NCBI GenBank assembly: GCA_047618185.1
Contig: JBLHKZ010000147.1
Span: forward strand, 1-13,905
Source of the DNA: JAYPEY01 sp047618185
GTDB lineage: Bacteria; Verrucomicrobiota; Verrucomicrobiia; Limisphaerales; JAYPEY01
Direction: 5' to 3'
DNA: 13,905 bases
The position numbers were made by a program, and so were the translations under genes. The notes beneath the pieces were generated by a model. The model was not told the DNA's origin and made no database searches. It saw only the letters and a list, made by a program, of their open reading frames with translations. Every line of letters begins with the position of its first letter. The stretch's first letter is position 1. Positions 7,894 through 13,905 of the stretch are shown piece by piece.

Positions 7894-9536
7894 TCGGACA
7901 TGGCCAGCGCCAGAGCATCTTCGGTAAGCGGACGACAACGAGCCGCCTCCGCCGGCAAGCGGATGCCCTGAGTGCGCAACGTGTTTAACCTCAACGTCAA
8001 TGCCGCGCCATACAAAAGATTCAAGCCCAGAATCACAACGCTTCGGTTTTCAGGGCCTTCGAGGAAGGATTCCTTGACCCATTCGTTGAATGCGCCCATC
8101 GCCGGACCGCACCAGATTTGATAGTCGGCGATCCGGGTCGGATCGCCGGAATTTGCCCATGTTGAGCTCTGACCGAGGTAGCTTCGAAAGACTAGGGCCA
8201 TTTTGTGGCGAGGATCACGGGCAGCCCGCTCATTTTGAGTCGGATCCCGTTTTTCAAAGAAAGAACGCGTTTGATTCCATGCCTCTTCCAGCGAACAGCG
8301 AAAAAACTGTTTTTCGAGCTTCTCGCGTTCATTCGCGGGGATGGCCTCCATGCTGTCGTAGGCCCGATACAACTCGAAAAGCTTCTGTGCCCGCATGGGA
8401 AACAGGGTCCCCCGCTTGAGAACCTGGACTTTCACGCCCATTTCGAACATATCCGCCGCTGGCGCCATGGCGACATCCGCCTGTTGAGCCGCGGCCAGCA
8501 TCTTTCGGACGGATTCTGACGTGCCCGCCTCAACGCAGGCCTGATTGACCGATCCGGTGACGACGTAGGCCGCGCCCATGGCAAATGCGGCGGCCAAGGA
8601 AGCCGGTGTGGATAGCCCACCCGCCGCGCCTACTCGAAGGGGTTGCGCGTAATTGCGCTCGCTTTGGATTCGCTCCGCCAGGGCCAAAAGCGCGGGAAGC
8701 AAAGCCATTGCGGGACGATTATCCGTATGGCCGCCCGAATCGGCCTCGGCCGTAAGGTCCTGCGCCATCGGGATTTCTTCGGCCATTTCGGCCTGTTCCG
8801 TGGTGATTTCACCGGCATTTACCAATTCATCCAAAAACTTCTTCGGCGGCGGGGACAGAAACTTCGTTGCCACCTCCACTCTCGACACCTTGGCGACGAT
8901 GCGGTTGGGCGCGACGACAAATCCCTCCGCGTCACGATGTATCCCAGTCACTCGATAACGCACCACCGGCAAAGTCAGTCCCAGATAGGCCGAGGCTTCC
9001 ACGAGCCGCACGCCCCGCTCCAGATAAAGCGAAGCCACTTCGGCCTCAATATCCGGCTCATTTGGACTGTGAATCAGGTTAAATCCATAGGGTTTGTCCC
9101 CCAACGCCGCCTGAATGCGATCAATTTCGGACGCCACACGATCGGGAGGAAGTCCAGCCGCGCCGAAAAATCCCAACATGCCTGCATTGCCCATAGCCTC
9201 GACAACTTCCGCCGAGGCGATCCCATTGGCCATGGCGCCGGTGACGTAGGGGTACCGAATACGATGATCGGCGCAGAAAGACGCGTCGCCGAGATTGCCC
9301 AGCGGCAAGGCGGACGCGTATCCCACAATGGGCACGCCGCCTTCGGCGTTCGTCGCTCCCAGGCGGGAAATACCGCCGGAACCCAGCGCCAACCCGTCCT
9401 CAGTGCGAACGATCGTGACGGAACGGTGAATTCGGGCAATAGCTTCGCGGATTTCCTCAATCTCGGTGATCGGGGGCGAACCGTTGGGGCTCCACCAGCC
9501 GAGGCCGGTGTCAGAACTGGGGGATCGAACGACCAT
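7890..9536 (-). CDS. pfaD: PfaD-family enoyl reductase (FMN, nitronate monooxygenase-like)
   Basis: This 548-residue protein is a trans-acting enoyl reductase of the PfaD family, which reduces enoyl intermediates held on the ACPs of PUFA-type synthases. The start GLGWWSP (residues 11-17) and a small beta-rich N-terminal section are typical. A 2-nitropropane-dioxygenase-like TIM barrel follows, with MLGFFGAAGLPP (120-131), ADSGGHTDNRP (265-275) and the flavin-phosphate region VGAAGGLSTP to GAAYVVTGS (302-329). The family-specific tail includes KRGTLFPMRAQKLFELY (374-390) and DYQIWCGPAMGAFNEW (471-486). Its length is normal for the family. ATG 9536 is chosen because the conserved N-terminal motif follows directly; no Shine-Dalgarno is present. 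It is first in a two-gene operon, the same order as myxobacterial pfa1-pfa2. The family assignment is firm; the acyl substrate depends on the partner synthase. Confidence 0.93.
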   Translation of the reverse strand: MVVRSPSSDTGLGWWSPNGSPPITEIEEIREAIARIHRSVTIVRTEDGLALGSGGISRLGATNAEGGVPIVGYASALPLGNLGDASFCADHRIRYPYVTGAMANGIASAEVVEAMGNAGMLGFFGAAGLPPDRVASEIDRIQAALGDKPYGFNLIHSPNEPDIEAEVASLYLERGVRLVEASAYLGLTLPVVRYRVTGIHRDAEGFVVAPNRIVAKVSRVEVATKFLSPPPKKFLDELVNAGEITTEQAEMAEEIPMAQDLTAEADSGGHTDNRPAMALLPALLALAERIQSERNYAQPLRVGAAGGLSTPASLAAAFAMGAAYVVTGSVNQACVEAGTSESVRKMLAAAQQADVAMAPAADMFEMGVKVQVLKRGTLFPMRAQKLFELYRAYDSMEAIPANEREKLEKQFFRCSLEEAWNQTRSFFEKRDPTQNERAARDPRHKMALVFRSYLGQSSTWANSGDPTRIADYQIWCGPAMGAFNEWVKESFLEGPENRSVVILGLNLLYGAALTLRLNTLRTQGIRLPAEAARCRPLTEDALALAMSE

Positions 9537-9651
9537 TTGTCAGATGAGAGGAGGGCGCCGGCGAGAACAAATCAAAACGACACCGTCCGCGCCCGGCTCT
9601 GAGTCGCCGCGACGCTGTATTACAACTTGGATATGGGCTCTGAAACGGGTC

Positions 9652-9670
9652 ATTGCATTCGAATAGCAAT
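9652..9670. promoter_or_regulatory. Operator-like near-perfect palindrome
   Basis: The arms ATTGCATTC and GAATAGCAAT are complementary over nine bases, apart from one extra A in the right arm, and meet with no loop around ATTCGAAT. A dyad of this size in a divergent intergenic region suits a dimeric repressor or activator site. It lies 116 bases upstream of the pfaD-like start. Binding function is inferred. Confidence 0.4.
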
Positions 9671-9672
9671 CA

Positions 9673-9705
9673 TAGGCGCATTGATCAATTGATCGGACGC
9701 GCCTA
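9673..9705. repeat. Inverted repeat TAGGCGC/GCGCCTA with inner tandem repeat
   Basis: Perfect 7-base arms (9673-9679 and 9699-9705) flank a 19-base centre. The centre contains two head-to-tail copies of ATTGATC(A/G) and the palindrome TTGATCAA. It begins three bases after the preceding palindrome, so the two form a compact block. It could be a second operator or a weak hairpin. A terminator is unlikely because no T-tract follows on either strand. Confidence 0.4.
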
Positions 9706-9775
9706 ATCGATCATTCCGAACGGGCACCATAGGAAAATCAGCCCCCGCTGTCACCCCCGGAATACCGCCTTTTCC

Positions 9776-9804
9776 TTGGCATTCAGGAAGGCCTGTGCTA
9801 GCAA
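9776..9804 (+). promoter_or_regulatory. Possible sigma-70-like promoter for the fkbM-rml operon
   Basis: TTGGCA (9776-9781, five of six matches to the -35 consensus) is followed by a 17-base spacer and TAGCAA (9799-9804, three of six at -10). TG one base before the -10 would make it an extended -10. This predicts a leader of about 220 bases before fkbM. It is a consensus match by eye, and the -10 is weak. Confidence 0.25.
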
Positions 9805-10033
9805 GAGCCCTCGGCGCAACGTGGCGGGGTTTCATGCAAGTTCCCCGACGGTTGCGCCGATTGCTTTGCCGGAACGCGACGACAATCGATGTCGCCGCCC
9901 CATTTCGGATTTGCCCGTCCATGTCCGCCCGGCCCACATTTCATTCAATCGCCGGACGCGATTCGTTCGCGAATGGCGGTAGCGTGCGCGCGCGATTCGG
10001 AAAACACATCCCTGCGGGGCAAATCCTCCCAGA

Positions 10034-11029
10034 ATGAGCATCGTCCTCCAGAACGCCATCCGTCGTATCCGGGCGCAAGGAATCACGGGCGCCGCAAGCG
10101 CCTACTGGCAGATGTTTCGTTGGTCTCGAGCGCGAAAGAACCCGGCAAGGCGATACCTGATTCGCCGTGTGCAGGGCAGCAAGATGTATCTCGACCTACG
10201 CAGGCCGGGTATTTCTGAAGATCTCAATAAATACGGTTTTCGCGAGGGAGAGCAACTTCACCTTGTTCGAAAGACCCTGCGCCCGGGCATGTGCGTCTTC
10301 GATATCGGGGGAAACATCGGTTATTACACCTGCCTTGCGGCGCGCATCGTCGGCGAAAAAGGCAAGGTCTACGCCGTCGAGCCGGACCCGGAGAACTGTG
10401 CACTGCTGCGCAAGAACATCGAACTAAATGGCTACGAGTCCTTTGTCGAGATCGAGGAACTCGCTATCTCAGATCAGAACGGGGAGCAGAAATTCAACCT
10501 CGCCAACGTTTCCAATCGTCACAGCTTTCACAATTTGACTGACGACCCAGGCGACGAACACACCGCCGATCAGGACGGCAGAAGCATTTCAGTGCAGATG
10601 AGAGACTTGCCCACATTTCTGGGGGATCGGCGACGGCCCGACTACCTCCGTATGGACGTGGAAGGCCACGAGGTAGAGGTCCTTCGCAATCTCGCGGAGG
10701 TCTCCGCCAGTCTCGATTGGCGGCCCGACGTCATGTTTGAAGTGCACGATTGGTATTACAACATGAAGTCGCACGATATCCGACGCCCGCTGACGAAACT
10801 CTTCGACCTGGGCTACGAACCGCAATGGCTGGTGTCCACCAGTGAACCGGCTCGGGAATTTCGTCGCCTGGGTTACGAGCCCTCCGAAACGATTCGCCCC
10901 GTCGAGACTGCCCACGGTTTTTACGAAAACGTGCGCCCCGAACACGCGCTGGATCTAATCGCGGCTCCGCGCCAAACGAAGGCGGTGTTTTTGAGCGCCG
11001 CGCGGCGCAAGTCGGCTGCGACGGGTTGA
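10034..11029 (+). CDS. FkbM-family SAM-dependent methyltransferase
   Basis: A 331-residue cytoplasmic methyltransferase of the FkbM family, which usually O-methylates sugars or polyketide hydroxyls. The SAM-binding Rossmann core begins at VFDIGGNIGYYTC (88-100), with the acidic ribose-binding loop at VYAVEPDPE (112-120) and the family motif YLRMDVEGHE (204-213). The N-terminal 80 residues are basic and helical, with no signal peptide or membrane segment. The C-terminal part (about 230-331) resembles the usual FkbM tail. It is first in the operon; the next gene starts 38 bases after its stop. A TTG within its last codons could extend the following gene into overlap, but this is unlikely. Next to rhamnose genes its likeliest substrate is a sugar hydroxyl on a surface glycan or glycolipid, but this rests on context. 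No Shine-Dalgarno precedes the ATG. Confidence 0.87.
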   Translation: MSIVLQNAIRRIRAQGITGAASAYWQMFRWSRARKNPARRYLIRRVQGSKMYLDLRRPGISEDLNKYGFREGEQLHLVRKTLRPGMCVFDIGGNIGYYTCLAARIVGEKGKVYAVEPDPENCALLRKNIELNGYESFVEIEELAISDQNGEQKFNLANVSNRHSFHNLTDDPGDEHTADQDGRSISVQMRDLPTFLGDRRRPDYLRMDVEGHEVEVLRNLAEVSASLDWRPDVMFEVHDWYYNMKSHDIRRPLTKLFDLGYEPQWLVSTSEPAREFRRLGYEPSETIRPVETAHGFYENVRPEHALDLIAAPRQTKAVFLSAARRKSAATG

Positions 11030-11067
11030 CTGCCATCCACGCCTCCAGCAAACTTCGTCCCGCTGCC

Positions 11068-11946
11068 ATGAAAGGAATTATTCTAGCCGGAGGCTCCGGA
11101 TCGCGCCTGTTCCCGTTGACGCTGGTCGCCAGCAAGCAACTTCAACCGATCTACGACAAGCCGATGATCTATTATCCGCTGACGACCTTGATCGACAGCG
11201 GCATCCGTGAATTCTGTCTCATCTCAACGCCTGACCAACTGCCTCTCTTTAAAAAACTGTTCGGCGACGGAACGCAGATGGGCATTTCCATCGAATATCG
11301 CGTGCAGCCCGAACCCCGGGGCATCGCCCAGGCATTCTTGATCGCCGAATCATTCATCGGCTCCGATTCGGTCACGCTGATCCTGGGCGACAACGTGTTC
11401 TATGGGACCGACGCCTTTCAGGAAGGCATCGCAAATTTCAATAAAGGCGCCGCCATTTTTGGATATCGAGTTCACGATCCCGAACGCTACGGCGTGGTCG
11501 AATTCGACGCCGACGGCAAAGCGATTTCCATCATGGAGAAACCCGACCAACCGCGCAGCAATTACGCCGTTCCGGGCCTCTATGTTTACGACAACAACGT
11601 CGTATCCATCGCCCGGGCGCTCAAGCCATCATCCCGCGGCGAACTCGAAATCACGGACGTCAACGTGGAGTATCTCAATCGCGGTGAGTTGCGGGTTTTC
11701 CGACTGGGACGCGGCACGGCGTGGCTCGACGCCGGAACAAGCGCCAGCCTTCAGGAGGCCTCGGCCTACGTCGAAACCATCGAACGGCGGCAGGGCATCA
11801 AGATCGGGTGCCCCGAGGAAGCCGCCTTTCGCCAGGGCTTCATGACCATCGAAGAACTCCAGCGCGCGGCCGACGCCATGCCGGAATGCGACTATCGCTC
11901 CTACTTGCAAAACGTCATCGACGAAGCACAGCGGCTCGAGAACTGA
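11068..11946 (+). CDS. rmlA: Glucose-1-phosphate thymidylyltransferase
   Basis: A 292-residue RmlA that makes dTDP-glucose from dTTP and glucose-1-phosphate, the first step to dTDP-L-rhamnose and other deoxysugars. The nucleotide-binding loop is GGSGSRLFPLT (8-18), with Ser and Phe where most members have Thr and Tyr, both conservative changes. Then come KQLQPIYDKPMIYYPL (23-38), LGDN (106-109, metal-binding Asp), EKP (157-159), ELEITD (192-197) and WLDAGT (219-224). The length is that of the short RmlA form with its C-terminal regulatory helices. ATG 11068 is preferred to TTG 11026 because the beta-strand MKGIILAGG is the universal family start; the 14 extra residues would have no counterpart. 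The next gene follows after six bases, so the four genes very likely share one transcript. Confidence 0.95.
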   Translation: MKGIILAGGSGSRLFPLTLVASKQLQPIYDKPMIYYPLTTLIDSGIREFCLISTPDQLPLFKKLFGDGTQMGISIEYRVQPEPRGIAQAFLIAESFIGSDSVTLILGDNVFYGTDAFQEGIANFNKGAAIFGYRVHDPERYGVVEFDADGKAISIMEKPDQPRSNYAVPGLYVYDNNVVSIARALKPSSRGELEITDVNVEYLNRGELRVFRLGRGTAWLDAGTSASLQEASAYVETIERRQGIKIGCPEEAAFRQGFMTIEELQRAADAMPECDYRSYLQNVIDEAQRLEN

Positions 11947-11952
11947 AGCGTC

Positions 11953-12906
11953 ATGATCTTGTTGCTCGGAGCCAGCGGATATATCGGTAAAGCCTTTGCC
12001 ACAGCGCTCGACGCCCGAGGCCTCCCCTACCAGACTTTGCCCCGAAGCGTTTACGATAGCGAAGACGGCAAACCCCTTTTGGATTTTCTGAAAGAATGCC
12101 AACCGGAATTCGCGATCAATGCCGCCGGATTCACCGGCAAGCCCAACGTCGACGCCTGCGAATTAGCCCACGGCGAGACGCTTCGAGGCAATGTCGAATT
12201 GCCCAACAAGCTTGCCCAAGCATTCCAGGCTCAACGAATCCCCTGGGCGCACGTGTCATCCGGCTGCATCTATAACGGGGCCAAATTCTCAGCCAACGGA
12301 GAATCAAGCATCGTTGAAGATCTGACGTCCGTCCGCGAACACCTGACCGCAACGCCCGAATTGTTCCACGGGTTCACCGAAACCGATGAACCCAACTTCA
12401 GCTTCGACAACCCGCCCTGCAGTTTCTACAGCGGCTCCAAGGCACAGGCGGAGAAGGCGCTTCAGAAATACAAACAGGTCTACGTCATGCGTCTGAGAAT
12501 CCCCTTCGACGAACAGGACGGCCCGCGCAACTACCTGGCCAAGCTCCTGCGCTACCCAAAGATCTACGACAACGCCAATTCGATTTCCCATCGCATGGAT
12601 TTCGTGAACGCCACGCTCGATCTCTGGCAAAAACGCGCTCCCTTCGGTGTCTACAACGCCACCAACCCAGGCTTCGTGACCACTCGCGATGTCGTTCGCA
12701 AGCTCAGAGAGAAGCTTCATCCGGATCGAGATTTCGAGTTCTGGGAAAGCGACGAGGAATTCTATCGGGAAGCGGCCAAGGCGCCACGCTCCAACTGCCT
12801 TCTCGACTCGGGCAAGTTGTTGAACACAGGCGTCGCGATGCGCCCCGTCGAGGCCGCCCTTGAAGACGCGCTCGACAACTGGACCCCGGAGAACCAAGAC
12901 GCATGA
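11953..12906 (+). CDS. NRS/ER-like dTDP-4-keto-6-deoxyglucose 3,5-epimerase/4-reductase
   Basis: A 317-residue extended SDR enzyme with the NAD(P)-binding loop GASGYIG (6-12) and catalytic Tyr159/Lys163 (YxxxK). It resembles plant and viral rhamnose synthase epimerase/reductases (UER1, NRS/ER) more than bacterial RmlD. Shared patterns include AAGFTGKPNVDACE (57-70), SGCIY (103-107), MRLRIPF (179-185), PRNYLAKLLRYPKI (191-204), YNATNPG (234-240) and APRSNCLLD (277-285). Cys105 and Lys197 fall where the plant enzyme has the Cys and Lys proposed for 3,5-epimerisation, whereas RmlD has no such Cys. It may therefore turn the RmlB product into dTDP-L-rhamnose alone. The segment between Cys105 and Tyr159 seems about 25 residues longer than in plants. 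It lies between rmlA (six bases) and rmlB (four-base overlap). A plain RmlD role with an unlinked RmlC is the alternative. The fold is certain; bifunctionality is inferred. Confidence 0.8.
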   Translation: MILLLGASGYIGKAFATALDARGLPYQTLPRSVYDSEDGKPLLDFLKECQPEFAINAAGFTGKPNVDACELAHGETLRGNVELPNKLAQAFQAQRIPWAHVSSGCIYNGAKFSANGESSIVEDLTSVREHLTATPELFHGFTETDEPNFSFDNPPCSFYSGSKAQAEKALQKYKQVYVMRLRIPFDEQDGPRNYLAKLLRYPKIYDNANSISHRMDFVNATLDLWQKRAPFGVYNATNPGFVTTRDVVRKLREKLHPDRDFEFWESDEEFYREAAKAPRSNCLLDSGKLLNTGVAMRPVEAALEDALDNWTPENQDA

Positions 12907-13905
12907 ACCTTCTCGTCACAGGCGGCGCCGGATTCATCGGGTCCAATTTGATTCGACACATCGTCGATCGACCCGAGATCGACCTCCTCGTCAACCTCGA
13001 CTGTCTGACTTACGCCGGCAATCTGGAGAATCTTCGAGACATCGAAGGTCGCGACAAATACCGATTTGAGAAAATCGATCTGCGGGAGAAAGACACCGTG
13101 CGGGCGGTCTTTGACAAACACGAAATCACGCAAGTGATTCACCTGGCGGCCGAGTCTCACGTCGATCGGTCGATCGTCGGCCCGGACGATTTCATTCACA
13201 CCAACGTGCTGGGAACTTTTCACCTCCTGGAAGCCTGCCGCGACGCCTGGCGAGATTCCTTTGCCAATCGTCGGCTGCTCCACGTTTCCACCGACGAAGT
13301 CTACGGCAGCCTGGGCGCGGAGGGCCTGTTCACCGAGACGACTCCGCACGCCCCGAACTCCCCCTACTCCGCCAGCAAGTCGTCCAGCGACATGTTGGTC
13401 CGGGCCTATTTCCACACCTATGGCCTGCCCGCCGTGACCACGAACTGCTCCAATAATTACGGTCCGTTTCAATACCCTGAGAAGCTCATCCCGGTCGTGA
13501 TTCAATCCGTTCTCGAGCGGCGTGAGATCCCCGTTTACGGAGACGGCATGAATGTGCGCGACTGGCTGTTCGTTCACGACCACGCCGAGGCCCTTTGGCT
13601 CGCGCTGCAACAAGGCGTGAACGGCGAGACCTACAACATCGGCGGGCACAACGAATGGCCCAACATCCGCATCGTCGAACAGATCTGCGATCTGATCGAT
13701 GAATTCAAACCGGAGCTTGGCGGCTCGTCTCGAGATCTCATCGCCTTCGTCAAAGATCGCCCGGGCCACGATCGCCGCTATGCGGTCGACGCCGGAAAGA
13801 TCGAACGCGAGCTCGGCTGGACGCCGGCGCACGATTTTAAAAATGGACTTCGCGAAACGGTGAAGTGGTATATCGACAACCAGGCATGGGTCCGCAACGC
13901 GGCCC
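12903..13905 (+). CDS. rmlB: dTDP-glucose 4,6-dehydratase (3' end beyond the window)
   Basis: RmlB converts dTDP-glucose to dTDP-4-keto-6-deoxyglucose using bound NAD+. The frame stays open from ATG 12903 to the window edge, giving 334 residues, so only a few to about twenty are likely missing. Motifs are TGGAGFIGS (6-14), HLAAESHVDRS (80-90), STDEVYG (129-135, catalytic Asp/Glu), YSASK (155-159, catalytic Tyr/Lys), NNYGP (184-188), RDWLFVHDHAEA in the substrate loop, DRPGHDRRYAVD and the C-terminal TVKWYIDNQAW. TDE together with YxxxK marks the dehydratase rather than a UDP-glucose 4-epimerase. The ATG overlaps the preceding TGA (ATGA), so the two are translationally coupled. Any rmlC would have to lie further right, outside the window. 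Confidence 0.96.
   Translation, partial: MNLLVTGGAGFIGSNLIRHIVDRPEIDLLVNLDCLTYAGNLENLRDIEGRDKYRFEKIDLREKDTVRAVFDKHEITQVIHLAAESHVDRSIVGPDDFIHTNVLGTFHLLEACRDAWRDSFANRRLLHVSTDEVYGSLGAEGLFTETTPHAPNSPYSASKSSSDMLVRAYFHTYGLPAVTTNCSNNYGPFQYPEKLIPVVIQSVLERREIPVYGDGMNVRDWLFVHDHAEALWLALQQGVNGETYNIGGHNEWPNIRIVEQICDLIDEFKPELGGSSRDLIAFVKDRPGHDRRYAVDAGKIERELGWTPAHDFKNGLRETVKWYIDNQAWVRNAA

Larger units (their letters stand above)
9537..10033. promoter_or_regulatory. Divergent intergenic region between the pfaD-like and fkbM genes
   Basis: About 500 bases without a credible gene separate two divergently transcribed operons, so this should hold the promoters for both. Short open frames here have no recognisable protein features. 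Structures seen: two neighbouring dyads at 9652-9705 (listed separately), an 8-base tandem repeat ATTGATC(A/G) at 9680-9695, and a small ATTCG-TTCG-CGAAT hairpin at 9961-9974 about 60 bases before fkbM. On the minus strand a lone TATGAT (9674-9669) sits between the dyads and could be a -10 element for the pfaD-like gene, but no good -35 lies at the right distance. No riboswitch or terminator was recognised. Confidence 0.5.

Noticed and set aside
8643..9602. 319-codon plus-strand open frame opposite the pfaD-like gene
   Set aside because: Shadow of the pfaD-like coding sequence with low-complexity Arg/His/Gly composition.
9673..9705. Intrinsic terminator
   Set aside because: The 7-base arms are separated by 19 bases and no T-run follows on either strand; between divergent genes no terminator is needed.
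9650..10086. Several short open frames in the divergent intergenic region (for example 9650-9937 and 9832-10086, minus strand)
   Set aside because: No ribosome site, mutually overlapping, Arg-rich and without motifs; two dyads and possible promoters explain the region better.
11026..11067. TTG-initiated extension of rmlA overlapping the fkbM stop
   Set aside because: RmlA proteins begin at the MKGIILAGG strand; the 14 extra residues resemble spacer and there is an ATG at the expected place.
12762..13832. 356-codon minus-strand open frame opposite rmlB
   Set aside because: rmlB on the plus strand has every catalytic motif in order; the antisense frame is Val/Gly/Asp-rich with no domain, the usual mirror of a GC-rich gene.

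Overview
The window is about 13.9 kb of GC-rich bacterial chromosome, tightly packed and cleanly coding. It holds seven genes: an aspartate-type aminotransferase, a two-gene iterative polyketide/fatty-acid synthase unit of the PUFA-synthase (Pfa) class, and a divergent operon for activated rhamnose synthesis led by an FkbM-type methyltransferase. No tRNA, rRNA, CRISPR array or insertion sequence is visible. Every start lacks a recognisable Shine-Dalgarno sequence. This, the GC content and the free-standing Pfa-type synthase would suit a planctomycete-like or related environmental bacterium, but the phylum cannot be fixed from this window.

Layout. (1) 74-1249, plus strand: class I aminotransferase. 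(2) 9536 down to 1246, minus strand: pfaD-like enoyl reductase followed by a 2,215-residue KS-AT-ACP-ACP-ACP-KR-DH megasynthase, joined by a 4-base ATGA overlap. The megasynthase stop codon collides with the aminotransferase stop codon. (3) 9537-10033: the only sizeable intergenic region, with two adjacent dyad elements and possible divergent promoters. (4) 10034 to the right edge, plus strand: FkbM methyltransferase, RmlA, an epimerase/reductase, and RmlB, which runs off the window.

How the parts may work together. RmlA and RmlB take glucose-1-phosphate to dTDP-4-keto-6-deoxyglucose. The gene between them is not a standard RmlD. It resembles the plant/viral bifunctional 3,5-epimerase/4-reductase (NRS/ER, UER1), with both the YxxxK dyad and a Cys and Lys at the positions proposed for epimerisation. 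It could finish dTDP-L-rhamnose alone, which would explain why no rmlC is seen. The Pfa-like pair has the gene order of terrestrial (myxobacterial) pfa1-pfa2, but the pfaC/pfa3 subunit, PfaB and the phosphopantetheinyl transferase are absent from both flanks. It is therefore either a minimal lipid/polyketide synthase with a different product or a system relying on unlinked partners. A rhamnose-decorated lipid is an attractive but unproven link between the two divergent units.
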